Part shown: piece by piece, positions 15,922-23,562 of the stretch
Layout of the letters: every line of letters starts with the position of its first letter
Position numbering within the stretch: the stretch's first letter is position 1
Source: Oscillospiraceae bacterium
GTDB taxonomy: Bacteria; Bacillota; Clostridia; Oscillospirales; Ruminococcaceae
DNA length: 46,290 bases
Direction: 5' to 3'
Assembly: GCA_900768105.1 (NCBI GenBank)
Contig: CAAGBQ010000054.1
Span: forward strand, 1-46,290
Made by a program: the position numbers and the translations under genes
The notes under the pieces: model-generated
The model's database searches: none
Seen by the model: the letters and a program-made list of their open reading frames with translations, nothing else
Told to the model about the DNA's origin: nothing

Positions 15922-16347
15922 TTATTTATCTTCTTCCTCTTCTTCATCCTCGTCGTCAAAGTCGAATTCAAGATGCTCGCCGCAGGCAGGGCAATCCATT
16001 TCGCCTTCATCAACGATGGAACCGTCAACGCAGATAGTCTCGCCGCAGGCGGGGCATTCTACTTCATAGCAATCGTCGTCGTCGCAGCAGCAATCATCGT
16101 CGCAGCAGCAATCGTCATCATCTTCGTCATAGTCGTAATAATCGTTTTCAAGGGATTCGAGATCCTCGTCGATCATTTCAACCTGCTCGCCGACTTCGGC
16201 GAGGGAATCCTGAACATCCTCAAGGTCATAGGCAAGATCCTCAAGAATGTCGGCCATGGCTTTGATGAGCTTTGTGTTTTTGGAATCTTCAAGCTCCATT
16301 CCTTCAATAAGGCCTTTAAGATGAGCAACTTTTTCGGAAATAGTCAT
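15922..16347 (-). CDS. Acidic Cys-rich protein with CD1247-type N-terminal domain and zinc ribbon
   Basis: A 141-residue protein. Residues 1-70 are helical and resemble the CD1247 N-terminal domain found in Clostridia (SEKVAHLKGLIEGMEL start). A run of Asp/Glu/Tyr follows, with two CCC blocks set between Asp runs (about 84-93). Then come two CPACGE knuckles (about 101-106 and 123-128) that together should form a zinc ribbon, and the protein ends in a strongly acidic tail. Function unknown. The start at ATG 16347 is preferred to an ATG six codons upstream because AAAGGAG sits 7 bp before it. It lies 59 bp after efp with no terminator between. Confidence 0.75.
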   Translation of the reverse strand: MTISEKVAHLKGLIEGMELEDSKNTKLIKAMADILEDLAYDLEDVQDSLAEVGEQVEMIDEDLESLENDYYDYDEDDDDCCCDDDCCCDDDDCYEVECPACGETICVDGSIVDEGEMDCPACGEHLEFDFDDEDEEEEEDK

Positions 16348-16406
16348 AATGTTCTCCTTTGCCAAAAGGCTTTTTGTATTTGTTTATTTGCTTATTTTGT
16401 AAAAAA

Positions 16407-16964
16407 TCAGGCTCTGCCGATATATTCGCCGCTTCTGGTATCGATTTGAATGCGGTCGCCTTCGTTAATGAAGAGCGGAACACGAACCTCTGCGCCGGTT
16501 TCAAGAGTGGCGGGTTTGGTAACATTGGTAGCGGTATCGCCTTTTACGCCGGGTTCGGTTGCGGTTACTTCAAGCTCGACAAAGTTCGGAGCTTCAAGAC
16601 CGAAAACCTTTCCCTTATAAGAGAGTATGCGGCAGGTCATGTCCTCTTTTACAAATTTAAAGCTGTCGCCGAGGAATTTTTCTTCAATCGGAACAAGCTC
16701 GTAAGTTTCGGGGTCCATGAAGTAATAAAGGTCGCCGTCGCTGTAACTGTAAGTCATATCCTTTCTTTCAACAAAAGCAGTCGGGAACTTATCGGTAGGG
16801 TTGAAAGTACGCTCGGTAACAGCGCCGGTAATGACATTTCTTATTTTAGTACGGACGAAGGCTGCGCCTTTGCCGGGTTTGACATGCTGGAACTCGATAA
16901 TCTGATAGACGGAGCCATCCATATCAAAAGTAACGCCGTTTCTGAAATCGCCTGCAGAAACCAT
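16407..16964 (-). CDS. efp: Translation elongation factor P
   Basis: Binds ribosomes stalled at consecutive prolines and promotes peptide-bond formation. The 185-residue protein has the three beta-barrel domains of the family. The loop tip is KPGKGAAF with Lys32, the residue modified in many bacteria; the modification type cannot be read here and no EpmA/EpmB or YmfI gene is in the window. The C-terminal signature (about RIQIDTRSGEYIGRA) is intact. The start is ATG 16964 with AGGAGG 8 bp upstream. It leads the operon with the CD1247-type gene. Confidence 0.97.
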   Translation of the reverse strand: MVSAGDFRNGVTFDMDGSVYQIIEFQHVKPGKGAAFVRTKIRNVITGAVTERTFNPTDKFPTAFVERKDMTYSYSDGDLYYFMDPETYELVPIEEKFLGDSFKFVKEDMTCRILSYKGKVFGLEAPNFVELEVTATEPGVKGDTATNVTKPATLETGAEVRVPLFINEGDRIQIDTRSGEYIGRA

Positions 16965-17146
16965 AAAGTAAACCTCCTGAATTAAAACGCAACGCGCATT
17001 TTTTTACATACTAAATAATAAATTATTTTTGCCCTTTTTGCAATAGTTTTTTGCATACTGGGACAAAAAATTTACATTGCGGCGCAATTTTTTTAATAAA
17101 ATGCGCCGCCGTGCCGTGTATTTGGAGGGATTGCGGCAAAAAACGG

Positions 17147-18088
17147 CTAATTCTCTTTGTATTCGTGTGTTTTCATGTTGAATATGCCAAAGGCACGGTC
17201 GGAGCCGCTGTTTGAGCCGAAATACATATAAAGCTTTTCGCCGTCAAGCTTTAAGGAAACCTCGGAAACGGTAAATTTGCCGTATTGTATATGCTTTCCG
17301 GTATCGTAGCTTTCAAGCAGGCTTCCGTCACTATCAAGCAATGCTATGCGATAGGTGAATTTTTCGGATTCGCTGCCGCCCCAATCAAGCCCGCCGTCAT
17401 CCGGAATATCGCAATACACCGCGATAAAATCAAGCCTTTCCGGATCACGGCGGAAGGTGAAAAGCAAGCGCTTGGTTTTTTCCTACTCGTTATAGCCAAG
17501 GCAGAAATTTTTGCTTAAATCAAAGGTCATTTCCAAAGTTTCGGGATTATAAATTTTCAGGGTTTCTCCATCCATATAATAGAGGTCGCCGTTTTTAAGG
17601 AAGCCGTAGAAGTTATAACCGCCATACATTCCGCCGATGTCACGAAAATAGTGTATTTCTCCGGTTCTGTTGTTTTTTACGAACAGCGGCCAAAAGACAA
17701 CATCGCCGCCGCCGTAAGGCGCGCCCTCGTAAAGCGAATATTTTCCGTCGGAGGTGGCAAATTCGGTAGGCTCAAGGTATTCTTCCTTTATGTCGCCGAA
17801 CCACGCTTCGGCAGTCTTATTCTCAAAGTTCACAATGACATTATATGTTGGATGCCCGCTTGTTTTTACGGTAAAAATTTTTGTTTTTTCGTCAAAGTTT
17901 GTTTTCGCCTGTCCGGTTTCTTCGCTTGTATCAACGCAATTTCGGATTTCCGTATCCGCGATTTCAAACCACTCTTTTATTTTGCCGCCCTGTCGGATAA
18001 TTGCGGCGCAGCGCGATGGCTTTTTATAGTCGTTGACAATGATTTTTATAACGGCGGCATTAGGCTCCGCACTTTTTTCCTCATCGGT
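17147..18088 (-). pseudogene. Broken gene of unknown family: 5' end lost and in-frame amber stop
   Basis: Read on the minus strand, one frame runs from about 18088 to 17147 and is interrupted only by TAG at 17483-17485. The parts before (ending LSKNFCLGYNE) and after (EKTKRLLFTFRRDPER) are in the same frame and read like one protein rich in short beta-type repeats such as GDLYYMDGETLKIYNPET and GEKLYMYFGSN. The frame stays open to 18154, but that last part is the antisense of the permease and has no Shine-Dalgarno site, so the true 5' end is missing. I do not recognise the family; the pattern suggests a secreted or lipoprotein beta-propeller-like domain. A nonsense mutation plus truncation makes this a decaying gene. 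Confidence 0.6.
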
Positions 18089-18680
18089 AGTAAGCCAGCT
18101 TAAGCTTTTTGTGATTTTAATAATTGTGTTTGCGCTTGTTCCCGGATATTCCATGGGTGCGTTTGCAATGGTTTATGCGGCGCTTCTTCCGGTGACCGCG
18201 CTTGCATGGGATGAGCAGTCGAAATGGGACGGCCTTGCCAAAATGATGCCGTATTCAAAATTTGAATTGGTGTTCAGCAAATATACAGTCGGCTATATTT
18301 CCGTTGCGGCTGCCGCCGCGCTTTGCGGGGCAGGTTCGTTTTTATACAGCCTTTTGCCGAATAATGAACCGTTCGGCACAGAAAATGTTCTTACATTTAT
18401 GTTTTCCGGCGCGGCGGCGCTGCTGCTTTTGGCGCTTAATCTGCCGCTTATGTTTTGCGTGGGTGTGGAAAAGGGCAGACTCTTTTTCGGAATTATGGTG
18501 GGCGCTTTCTGCGCGCTTATTGCGATTGTAAGCGGGATTATTGATGACGGAGCGGGCATTGCGGGATTTGTTCGCTCTGCAAACGGCGCTGTGATTACCG
18601 CGGCAATGCTTGCAGCCGTGGCGCTGATAAATGCGGCTTCCGTAGCCCTTTCAATAAAATGGTACGGAAAGAGAAAATAA
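18088..18680 (+). pseudogene. ABC-2 type transporter permease, 5'-truncated
   Basis: The frame encodes about 195 residues of a six-helix ABC2_membrane_2-type permease: QLKLFVILIIVFALVPGYSMGAFA, LPVTALAWDEQSKWDGLAKMMPYSKFELVFSKYTVGY, then hydrophobic helices to the end. The usual dozen or so N-terminal residues (a MKxLLxKD-type start) are absent. Upstream the frame stays open to 18033, but that part is the antisense of the neighbouring broken gene and has no ribosome binding site. No ATPase partner is adjacent. It was therefore joined to foreign sequence near 18088 and is probably not expressed. The 3' end is intact and followed by a terminator. Confidence 0.65.
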
Positions 18681-18697
18681 AAGAACTTAACCGAATG

Positions 18698-18726
18698 AAA
18701 AAACCTCCGTTTTGCGGAGGTTTTTT
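18698..18726. terminator. Bidirectional terminator between the permease remnant and mal
   Basis: A perfect 12-bp stem AAAAAACCTCCG/CGGAGGTTTTTT with a 5-nt loop. The T tract on each strand lets it serve the plus-strand permease and the minus-strand glm-mal operon, whose last stop is at 18738. Confidence 0.92.
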
Positions 18727-18737
18727 CTGTGCGGGTA

Positions 18738-19988
18738 TTATTTGCGAAGGGCTTTTCTTACTGCAATAATGGGGTTCATTTCGTTATAGGCAATCATAAA
18801 GCCTTCGTCCACGCCCATACCGGGCTTTGCAAGAATCTGCACCGGTTGGGTCGCCATGGCGCAGTGTACGCAGACCTGCGCGGAACGGTCGGTTTCGTTG
18901 CAGGTGCCGCCCTGATATGCACCGACGCCTTTTTCTTTGCAATAAAGCACGGCTTCAATAGTATTATTGATTCCGCCGAGGTCGGGAGTTTTAATCTGAA
19001 TCATATGGCCGGCTTTGTTATCGGCGAAGAGCTTGATGTCCTCAAGGGTGTTGCACCATTCGTCGGCAACAAGCTCAACATTTATACTGCGGCGGTCAAG
19101 CTCTGCGGTAAGCCCGGAAAGAGCCTTGATTTGGGTTTCGCGGTCGCTGTCGCAGTCCATGGGACCTTCTATGCGCACATGGAAGGGCTTTGCCGCTTCC
19201 TCAACCTTTGCAATATAATCCGCCATTGCGGAAAAATTAAAGTCGCCGAAGGCGGTGCCGATGGTTCCGTAAAGGTCAAGGTGGAAAACGGGATTATAGC
19301 TTTCATCGGTGCGCTTTGTAAGGATTCTGTCGCGGAGCCACTTTACATATTCAAGCAGCTTTTCGCCGTGGTCGCCGAGCTTATCGTGAACATTGTTGAT
19401 AAGCGCATGGGGCAGGACTGGCGCGCCCTTTATAATCATTTTATCGGCGTTAAGATAGCGGTCGTCGCCGGATTGAGTAAAAATCGGAATGGGCTTTTCG
19501 GAAACGGTGCAGCCGTATTCATCGGCAACAACCTCACACATAAGACGGTTTGTTGCTTTTGCAACTGCGTCAAGGATGGCTTGGGAAACGCCGTAGCGGA
19601 TTGCGGTATGAAGGCGCTTTCCGTCAATGGTGATTGCCTCCATCATTTTGCAAAGGCCGCGGAAGCTGTCAGCCTCCCTGCCAACAAGCTCCGGCTTAAT
19701 ATATTTGTCGATAAGCGGGATAAAATCCTTTGCAAGGAAAAGAGGGTCGCGGCCGCCCGCTCCGCTGTATTGTACTGCGGCACAGTCGCCGTAGGCAATC
19801 TGGCCGTCCTCAAGAATTATCATAACGGAAATGGATTCGCCCGCCTGGCGGACGGAGGTAAAGCCCTCCGTTACGGTTTCTCCGGAATAAAACATTCCGT
19901 CGTGGGCGGCGCCTTTTTTTATGGCGCGCTGGTCGTCAAAATAAAATCCGGTTCTTCCGGCGGAGCAAACAACATCAGCTATTTTCAT
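18738..19988 (-). CDS. mal: Methylaspartate ammonia-lyase
   Basis: Removes ammonia from (2S,3S)-3-methylaspartate to give mesaconate, the second step of glutamate fermentation. The 416-residue enolase-superfamily protein keeps the clostridial key residues: His194, Mg2+ ligands Asp238, Glu274 and Asp309, and catalytic Lys333 in QIKTPDLGG. Length matches the Clostridium tetanomorphum enzyme. The start is ATG 19988 with AGAGAGGT upstream. It is the last gene of glmS-glmL-glmE-mal, 56 bp after glmE, and ends at a strong terminator. Confidence 0.97.
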   Translation of the reverse strand: MKIADVVCSAGRTGFYFDDQRAIKKGAAHDGMFYSGETVTEGFTSVRQAGESISVMIILEDGQIAYGDCAAVQYSGAGGRDPLFLAKDFIPLIDKYIKPELVGREADSFRGLCKMMEAITIDGKRLHTAIRYGVSQAILDAVAKATNRLMCEVVADEYGCTVSEKPIPIFTQSGDDRYLNADKMIIKGAPVLPHALINNVHDKLGDHGEKLLEYVKWLRDRILTKRTDESYNPVFHLDLYGTIGTAFGDFNFSAMADYIAKVEEAAKPFHVRIEGPMDCDSDRETQIKALSGLTAELDRRSINVELVADEWCNTLEDIKLFADNKAGHMIQIKTPDLGGINNTIEAVLYCKEKGVGAYQGGTCNETDRSAQVCVHCAMATQPVQILAKPGMGVDEGFMIAYNEMNPIIAVRKALRK

Positions 19989-20044
19989 TTCAAAATACCT
20001 CTCTTTTAGTTATTTCAAAAAAAGCGCGGGGCCTTTAAAAAATA

Positions 20045-21496
20045 TCAGTGTCTTGGGCGGCCCACAAGCCAGCCCTTGCCAATTGCGTAAACATCGTCGA
20101 TAACCATTTGGAAGCTTACCTGACGCTTTTCAAAGCGGGCGCGTTCCTCCAGCTTTTCGCGGTGAAAGTCTTTAAGCTCTTGCGTAAAGGGCAGGTTTCC
20201 GGTATTAAGAATACGCACCGCGCCGTTGTTATCGCGTGCCGGAAGCATAAGGCCGGCATTTGCGCGGCAGGGAGCAAACGGGACATCAAGCGCGCCGGAT
20301 TCCACTCCGCGGCAAACGCCGACGGCAATATCTCCGCCGCCGAGTTCCAGACATTTTTCGAGTATGCAGACGGTTTCCGCGCGGATAATTTCTTTTTCCG
20401 CTTCAACCGCGGCGCCGCTGTATTCCTGGTCGCGGAGCATGTTTATAACCTGCTTTGTGCAGCGAAGACCCTCCGCATTCGCTTCCATAGTCGGAATACC
20501 GACCGCTTCATGCGGGGTTTTTACAATAACCTTTGTCGCTTTTGAAAGAGCGGCAATGGCGGAGCCCATGGAAATTACGCCGAATGCTTTTGCTTCGTCC
20601 GCAGGAAAACCGCCCATCCATTGATGCAGAACGGTGGTGACCACAACATCGTCATAACCGAACTTGCGGAGATATTCCTCCGTAAGCTCCTCAAGGGAGC
20701 GTATTGCCGCAACATCCTGAACAAGATTGCCGCATTGACCGTAGCCGACGGATATATTTTTTACTCCCTGCTCCGCGGCAAGCAGCGCTTCAATTACCGC
20801 GACGGCATGGCTTATGCAGGGGGGAACAAGGGTGCCGGTAAGCGGGCCGTACGGCTCGCGGTTTATCGGAACGCCCATTTCCTCATAAAGTCCGGTAAGG
20901 CGGTCCACATACTGCCAATCGGCAATGGTGCGCTCTATGGGGACATTTTTGCAATAGGGCAGGTTATAGCTTATTCCGCCGCCCTCGTAGCTTGTAAAGC
21001 CGCCCGCAAAGCAGATTTCCGTAAGCAGACGGGCATCCGGAGTGCCGTGGCGGACCTGTACCGGCACATCAAGGGCTTCGATTATCCGGCGGCAGCCGGA
21101 AACGCCGTGGTTTACCGCAGGAAAGCCGTTCAGCATTGCTCTGTTAAGGCGGAGGGATTCGTTTATACCGTTTTCCGCTTCTTCATAACGGTTTTGGCGG
21201 GTGTAGCTGTCGATTGTTGTGGGCAAAAGGTCGGCTTCGCCGTTATTTTGGAGATATTGCAGAAGCTTTATGTGTTCTTCGATTACGGGAACGCCCGCGC
21301 GCGGCTGGATAAGGGTGCGGTGCTCCGCCTTCGCTGCATTAAGCTTTGTGGAGAACACCTTGTTTTCCGGAAGGGATTTATGATATTGCACCGCTTCTTC
21401 AAGATCTACTTCTCTTCCGGTTGGCCACTGATTAAGCACCTCTCGGCGCATATTCATAAATTCCCCTTCGGGGATTTTTTTATTACTGATTTCCAT
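20045..21496 (-). CDS. glmE: Glutamate mutase epsilon (catalytic) subunit
   Basis: With GlmS and adenosylcobalamin it rearranges L-glutamate to (2S,3S)-3-methylaspartate by a radical mechanism. The 483-residue TIM-barrel protein has the family blocks QWPTGREVDLEEAVQYHK, LPTTIDSYTRQNRYEEAENGI, RHGTPDARLL, GGGISYNLPYCKNVPIE, REPYGPLTGTLVPP, HQWMGGFPADEAKAFGV and the C-terminal VSFQMVIDDVYAIGKG. The ATG at 21496 is used because AAGGAG (inside the end of glmL) is properly spaced from it and would abut the TTG at 21505. The gene overlaps the glmL end by 14 bp. Confidence 0.97.
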   Translation of the reverse strand: MEISNKKIPEGEFMNMRREVLNQWPTGREVDLEEAVQYHKSLPENKVFSTKLNAAKAEHRTLIQPRAGVPVIEEHIKLLQYLQNNGEADLLPTTIDSYTRQNRYEEAENGINESLRLNRAMLNGFPAVNHGVSGCRRIIEALDVPVQVRHGTPDARLLTEICFAGGFTSYEGGGISYNLPYCKNVPIERTIADWQYVDRLTGLYEEMGVPINREPYGPLTGTLVPPCISHAVAVIEALLAAEQGVKNISVGYGQCGNLVQDVAAIRSLEELTEEYLRKFGYDDVVVTTVLHQWMGGFPADEAKAFGVISMGSAIAALSKATKVIVKTPHEAVGIPTMEANAEGLRCTKQVINMLRDQEYSGAAVEAEKEIIRAETVCILEKCLELGGGDIAVGVCRGVESGALDVPFAPCRANAGLMLPARDNNGAVRILNTGNLPFTQELKDFHREKLEERARFEKRQVSFQMVIDDVYAIGKGWLVGRPRH

Positions 21497-22871
21497 CGTT
21501 CTCAAGCTCCTTTTTCATAATGCGCAGCGCCGCTTTCGGATAATGCTCGGAAAGCAGACCCATAGCGGAGAGAATGTATTTTCTGTCAATAAGGATTTCG
21601 GCTGTTTTAGGTTTAAGAGAAGCAGGATTAGCAGGGCTGTAAAGTGCGTGTGCGGCAATTTCCGCGGTGCGTTTTGTGTGGATAAGGCTTCCGCCGGTGA
21701 CAACAATGCGCTTTGCTTCGGTAAGGTCCTTGCCGCTTTGCACGAAGGTAAGACCCATAAGTGTATACGCTTCTTCCATGGTTCCGGCGTGGCGTGTAAC
21801 AGCGGTTTCCACCGCAGCGCAGGCAAGGGCGTAGTCAAAGGCTTCAAGCTCCGGATTGCCGTTCGGAACAATATTGGTGTTTTCGGAGAGCATTGCCGCA
21901 AGCTCTTCACAGCGGCTTTCCGAAATGCCGGAAAGCTGTGCTATCTGCGGCATTCCGGCGGCTTCACATATACCGTGAAGGCTGTAACGCATACCAATGT
22001 CACCCTCTACCGTGCGCTTTGCATACGGTTCCGGCAGCCCCTTGAATACGGTATCGGAACGGGTTGGCATTCCGGATGCTATGGAATAGACATCGGTGGT
22101 GGCGCCGCCGACATCTACGGCGATAAGCTCGCCTATGCCCGCTTCACCGTCCGTTCCGTCCGCAAGAAGGGTCATTGCCTTCAGCACGGCGGAGGGGGTC
22201 GGCATCATTATGCCGGAAATAAGCTCCGATGCTTTTGAAAGCCCCTTTGCTTCGATTATTCTGCGGAGAAACAGTTCCCGGATTTCCTTTTGTGCGGGAA
22301 GAATATTGAGCGTGCCGAATTTCGGCATTACATTTTCGCAAACAAAGGTTTCGCGCTTTGCCAAAATCCGCTTACATTCCGCGGCAGCGGCACGGTTGCC
22401 CGCAATTATTACCGGAAAATCTGCCGGAATTCCGGCAATGATTTTTGCGTTGTTTATTATACATTCCTTGTTGCCGCCGTCCGTTCCGCCGCAAAGAAGA
22501 AGAATATCCGGATGAATTCTGTTTATTTCGGCAGCGTCCTCTTCGGTAAGCTCAAAAGAATACACCTTAATTACCTTTGCCCCCGCGCCAAGGCTTGCGC
22601 GCTTTGCCGCTTCTGCGGTAAGCTCCAGAACAAGGCCGCTTGTCACCATACGAAGGCCGCCTGCGGCGGACGAACAGGCAAACCGCTCTGCAAATTCTAT
22701 TTTGCCGGTCTGCTTTTCAAGGCTGCAAAGGGCGTTTTCAAGCCCTTCATTAATATCCGTTTGCACGGTGGTATAGGCGCTTGCCGTGCCGAGAAGAACT
22801 TCGGAATCAAGGTCAACGGCGGTGACTTTTGTATAGGTGCTGCCGAAATCTATTAGGAGAACGGCTTTCAT
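21483..22871 (-). CDS. glmL: GlmL/MutL, glutamate mutase reactivating-type ATPase
   Basis: A 462-residue protein of the ASKHA/actin-like ATPase fold. The phosphate-1 loop DFGSTYTKVTAVD lies at residues 8-20, and VDVGGATTDVYSI is the second phosphate loop. In glutamate mutase operons this gene always lies between the S and E genes. It is thought to reactivate the mutase by exchanging damaged cobalamin, though the biochemical proof is thinner than for diol dehydratase reactivases. It overlaps glmS by ATGA and glmE by 14 bp, so the three proteins are translationally coupled. Confidence 0.94.
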   Translation of the reverse strand: MKAVLLIDFGSTYTKVTAVDLDSEVLLGTASAYTTVQTDINEGLENALCSLEKQTGKIEFAERFACSSAAGGLRMVTSGLVLELTAEAAKRASLGAGAKVIKVYSFELTEEDAAEINRIHPDILLLCGGTDGGNKECIINNAKIIAGIPADFPVIIAGNRAAAAECKRILAKRETFVCENVMPKFGTLNILPAQKEIRELFLRRIIEAKGLSKASELISGIMMPTPSAVLKAMTLLADGTDGEAGIGELIAVDVGGATTDVYSIASGMPTRSDTVFKGLPEPYAKRTVEGDIGMRYSLHGICEAAGMPQIAQLSGISESRCEELAAMLSENTNIVPNGNPELEAFDYALACAAVETAVTRHAGTMEEAYTLMGLTFVQSGKDLTEAKRIVVTGGSLIHTKRTAEIAAHALYSPANPASLKPKTAEILIDRKYILSAMGLLSEHYPKAALRIMKKELENDGNQ

Positions 22872-23293
22872 TTTTCCACCTCATCCATATGCAAAAGCTC
22901 GTGCAAAGCTTCAATGGTGGTTTCCGGTGGGGTATTCGGCGGAAAAACACGGTCGAAACCCATTGCTTTAAAGCGCTTTTCAACATCCTCGAATACCTGT
23001 TTTCCGATTACAACATTACCGCCCACAAGCAGCGGAATATTTTTTAAACCGGCTTCGTCGCATTTTTCCCGCATTCCGCGGCAGTCAAGCTCGCCCTGAC
23101 CGTAAAGGGAGGAAATGCATATGGCATCCGCGTTTGTTTCAATTGCGGCGGAGATAAATTCCTCCTGGCTTACCATAACGCCAAGGTTTATAACATTAAA
23201 TCCGGCGTCCTTGAAAGCAAAGTCAAGTATACGAATGCCGACGGCGTGAACATCCGCGCCGATAACGCCGATAACCAGCGTTTTTTTATCCAT
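22868..23293 (-). CDS. glmS: Glutamate mutase sigma (cobalamin-binding) subunit
   Basis: Small B12-binding subunit, 141 residues. The Rossmann-like domain has the base-off/His-on motif DxHxxG at Asp14-Val-His16-Ala-Val-Gly19, where His16 is the lower axial cobalt ligand, followed by SSLYGQGE and GGNVVIGK around the nucleotide tail. FKAMGFDRVFPPNTPPETTI closes the domain as in clostridial MutS. The ATG at 23293 (GGAGG 10 bp upstream) gives the normal N-terminus. An upstream in-frame start at 23323 would add ten residues without a ribosome site. It is the first gene of the operon. Confidence 0.97.
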   Translation of the reverse strand: MDKKTLVIGVIGADVHAVGIRILDFAFKDAGFNVINLGVMVSQEEFISAAIETNADAICISSLYGQGELDCRGMREKCDEAGLKNIPLLVGGNVVIGKQVFEDVEKRFKAMGFDRVFPPNTPPETTIEALHELLHMDEVEK

Positions 23294-23365
23294 AGTATGT
23301 GTTCCTCCATTCGCGGGCTGCAAAGCAAAATGCGATTAAAATTTTTTATATTGTACTGTAACATT

Positions 23366-23394
23366 ATCATATATTGGTATATACCAAAAGTCAA
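23366..23394 (-). promoter_or_regulatory. Promoter of the glmS-glmL-glmE-mal operon
   Basis: On the minus strand TTGACT (23389-23394), 17-bp spacer, TATGAT (23366-23371). Transcription should start near 23359, leaving a leader of about 65 nt with no recognisable riboswitch. A palindrome fills the spacer. The stretch 23395-23520 shows nothing recognisable. Confidence 0.8.
23374..23387. promoter_or_regulatory. Palindromic operator candidate in the glmS promoter spacer
   Basis: TTGGTATATACCAA is a perfect 14-bp palindrome lying wholly between -35 and -10. A dimeric repressor bound here would exclude RNA polymerase. The GntR-family gene at 32267 is the nearest candidate regulator; this link is inference. 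Confidence 0.55.
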
Positions 23395-23522
23395 TAGCTT
23401 TTATGCGGAAAAAAATAATTTTGCAGGAAATGCTGCAAAAGCACCCGTGCCTTTTATTAAAACAAAGTATACGCTTTTAAAAGCAAAGCTATGCAAAAAC
23501 ATAAAAAGCCTGTGCGGCGCAT

Positions 23523-23551
23523 AAAAAATGCCCGCAGGGCAGGCATTTGGA
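23523..23551 (-). terminator. Terminator of the citC-citXG operon
   Basis: On the minus strand AAATGCC pairs with GGCATTT, with further GC pairing inside the loop, and is followed by T residues. It begins 12 bp past the citXG stop codon and separates this operon from glmS. Confidence 0.78.
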
Positions 23552-23562
23552 AAACAATTGTA

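Noticed and set aside
17483..17485. In-frame TAG as a recoded (pyrrolysine) codon
   Set aside because: TAG is used as a normal stop (tadA), the same gene has also lost its 5' end, and no pyl genes are present; a nonsense mutation is simpler.
18729..20009. 426-codon plus-strand open frame opposite mal
   Set aside because: Exact antisense shadow of methylaspartate ammonia-lyase.
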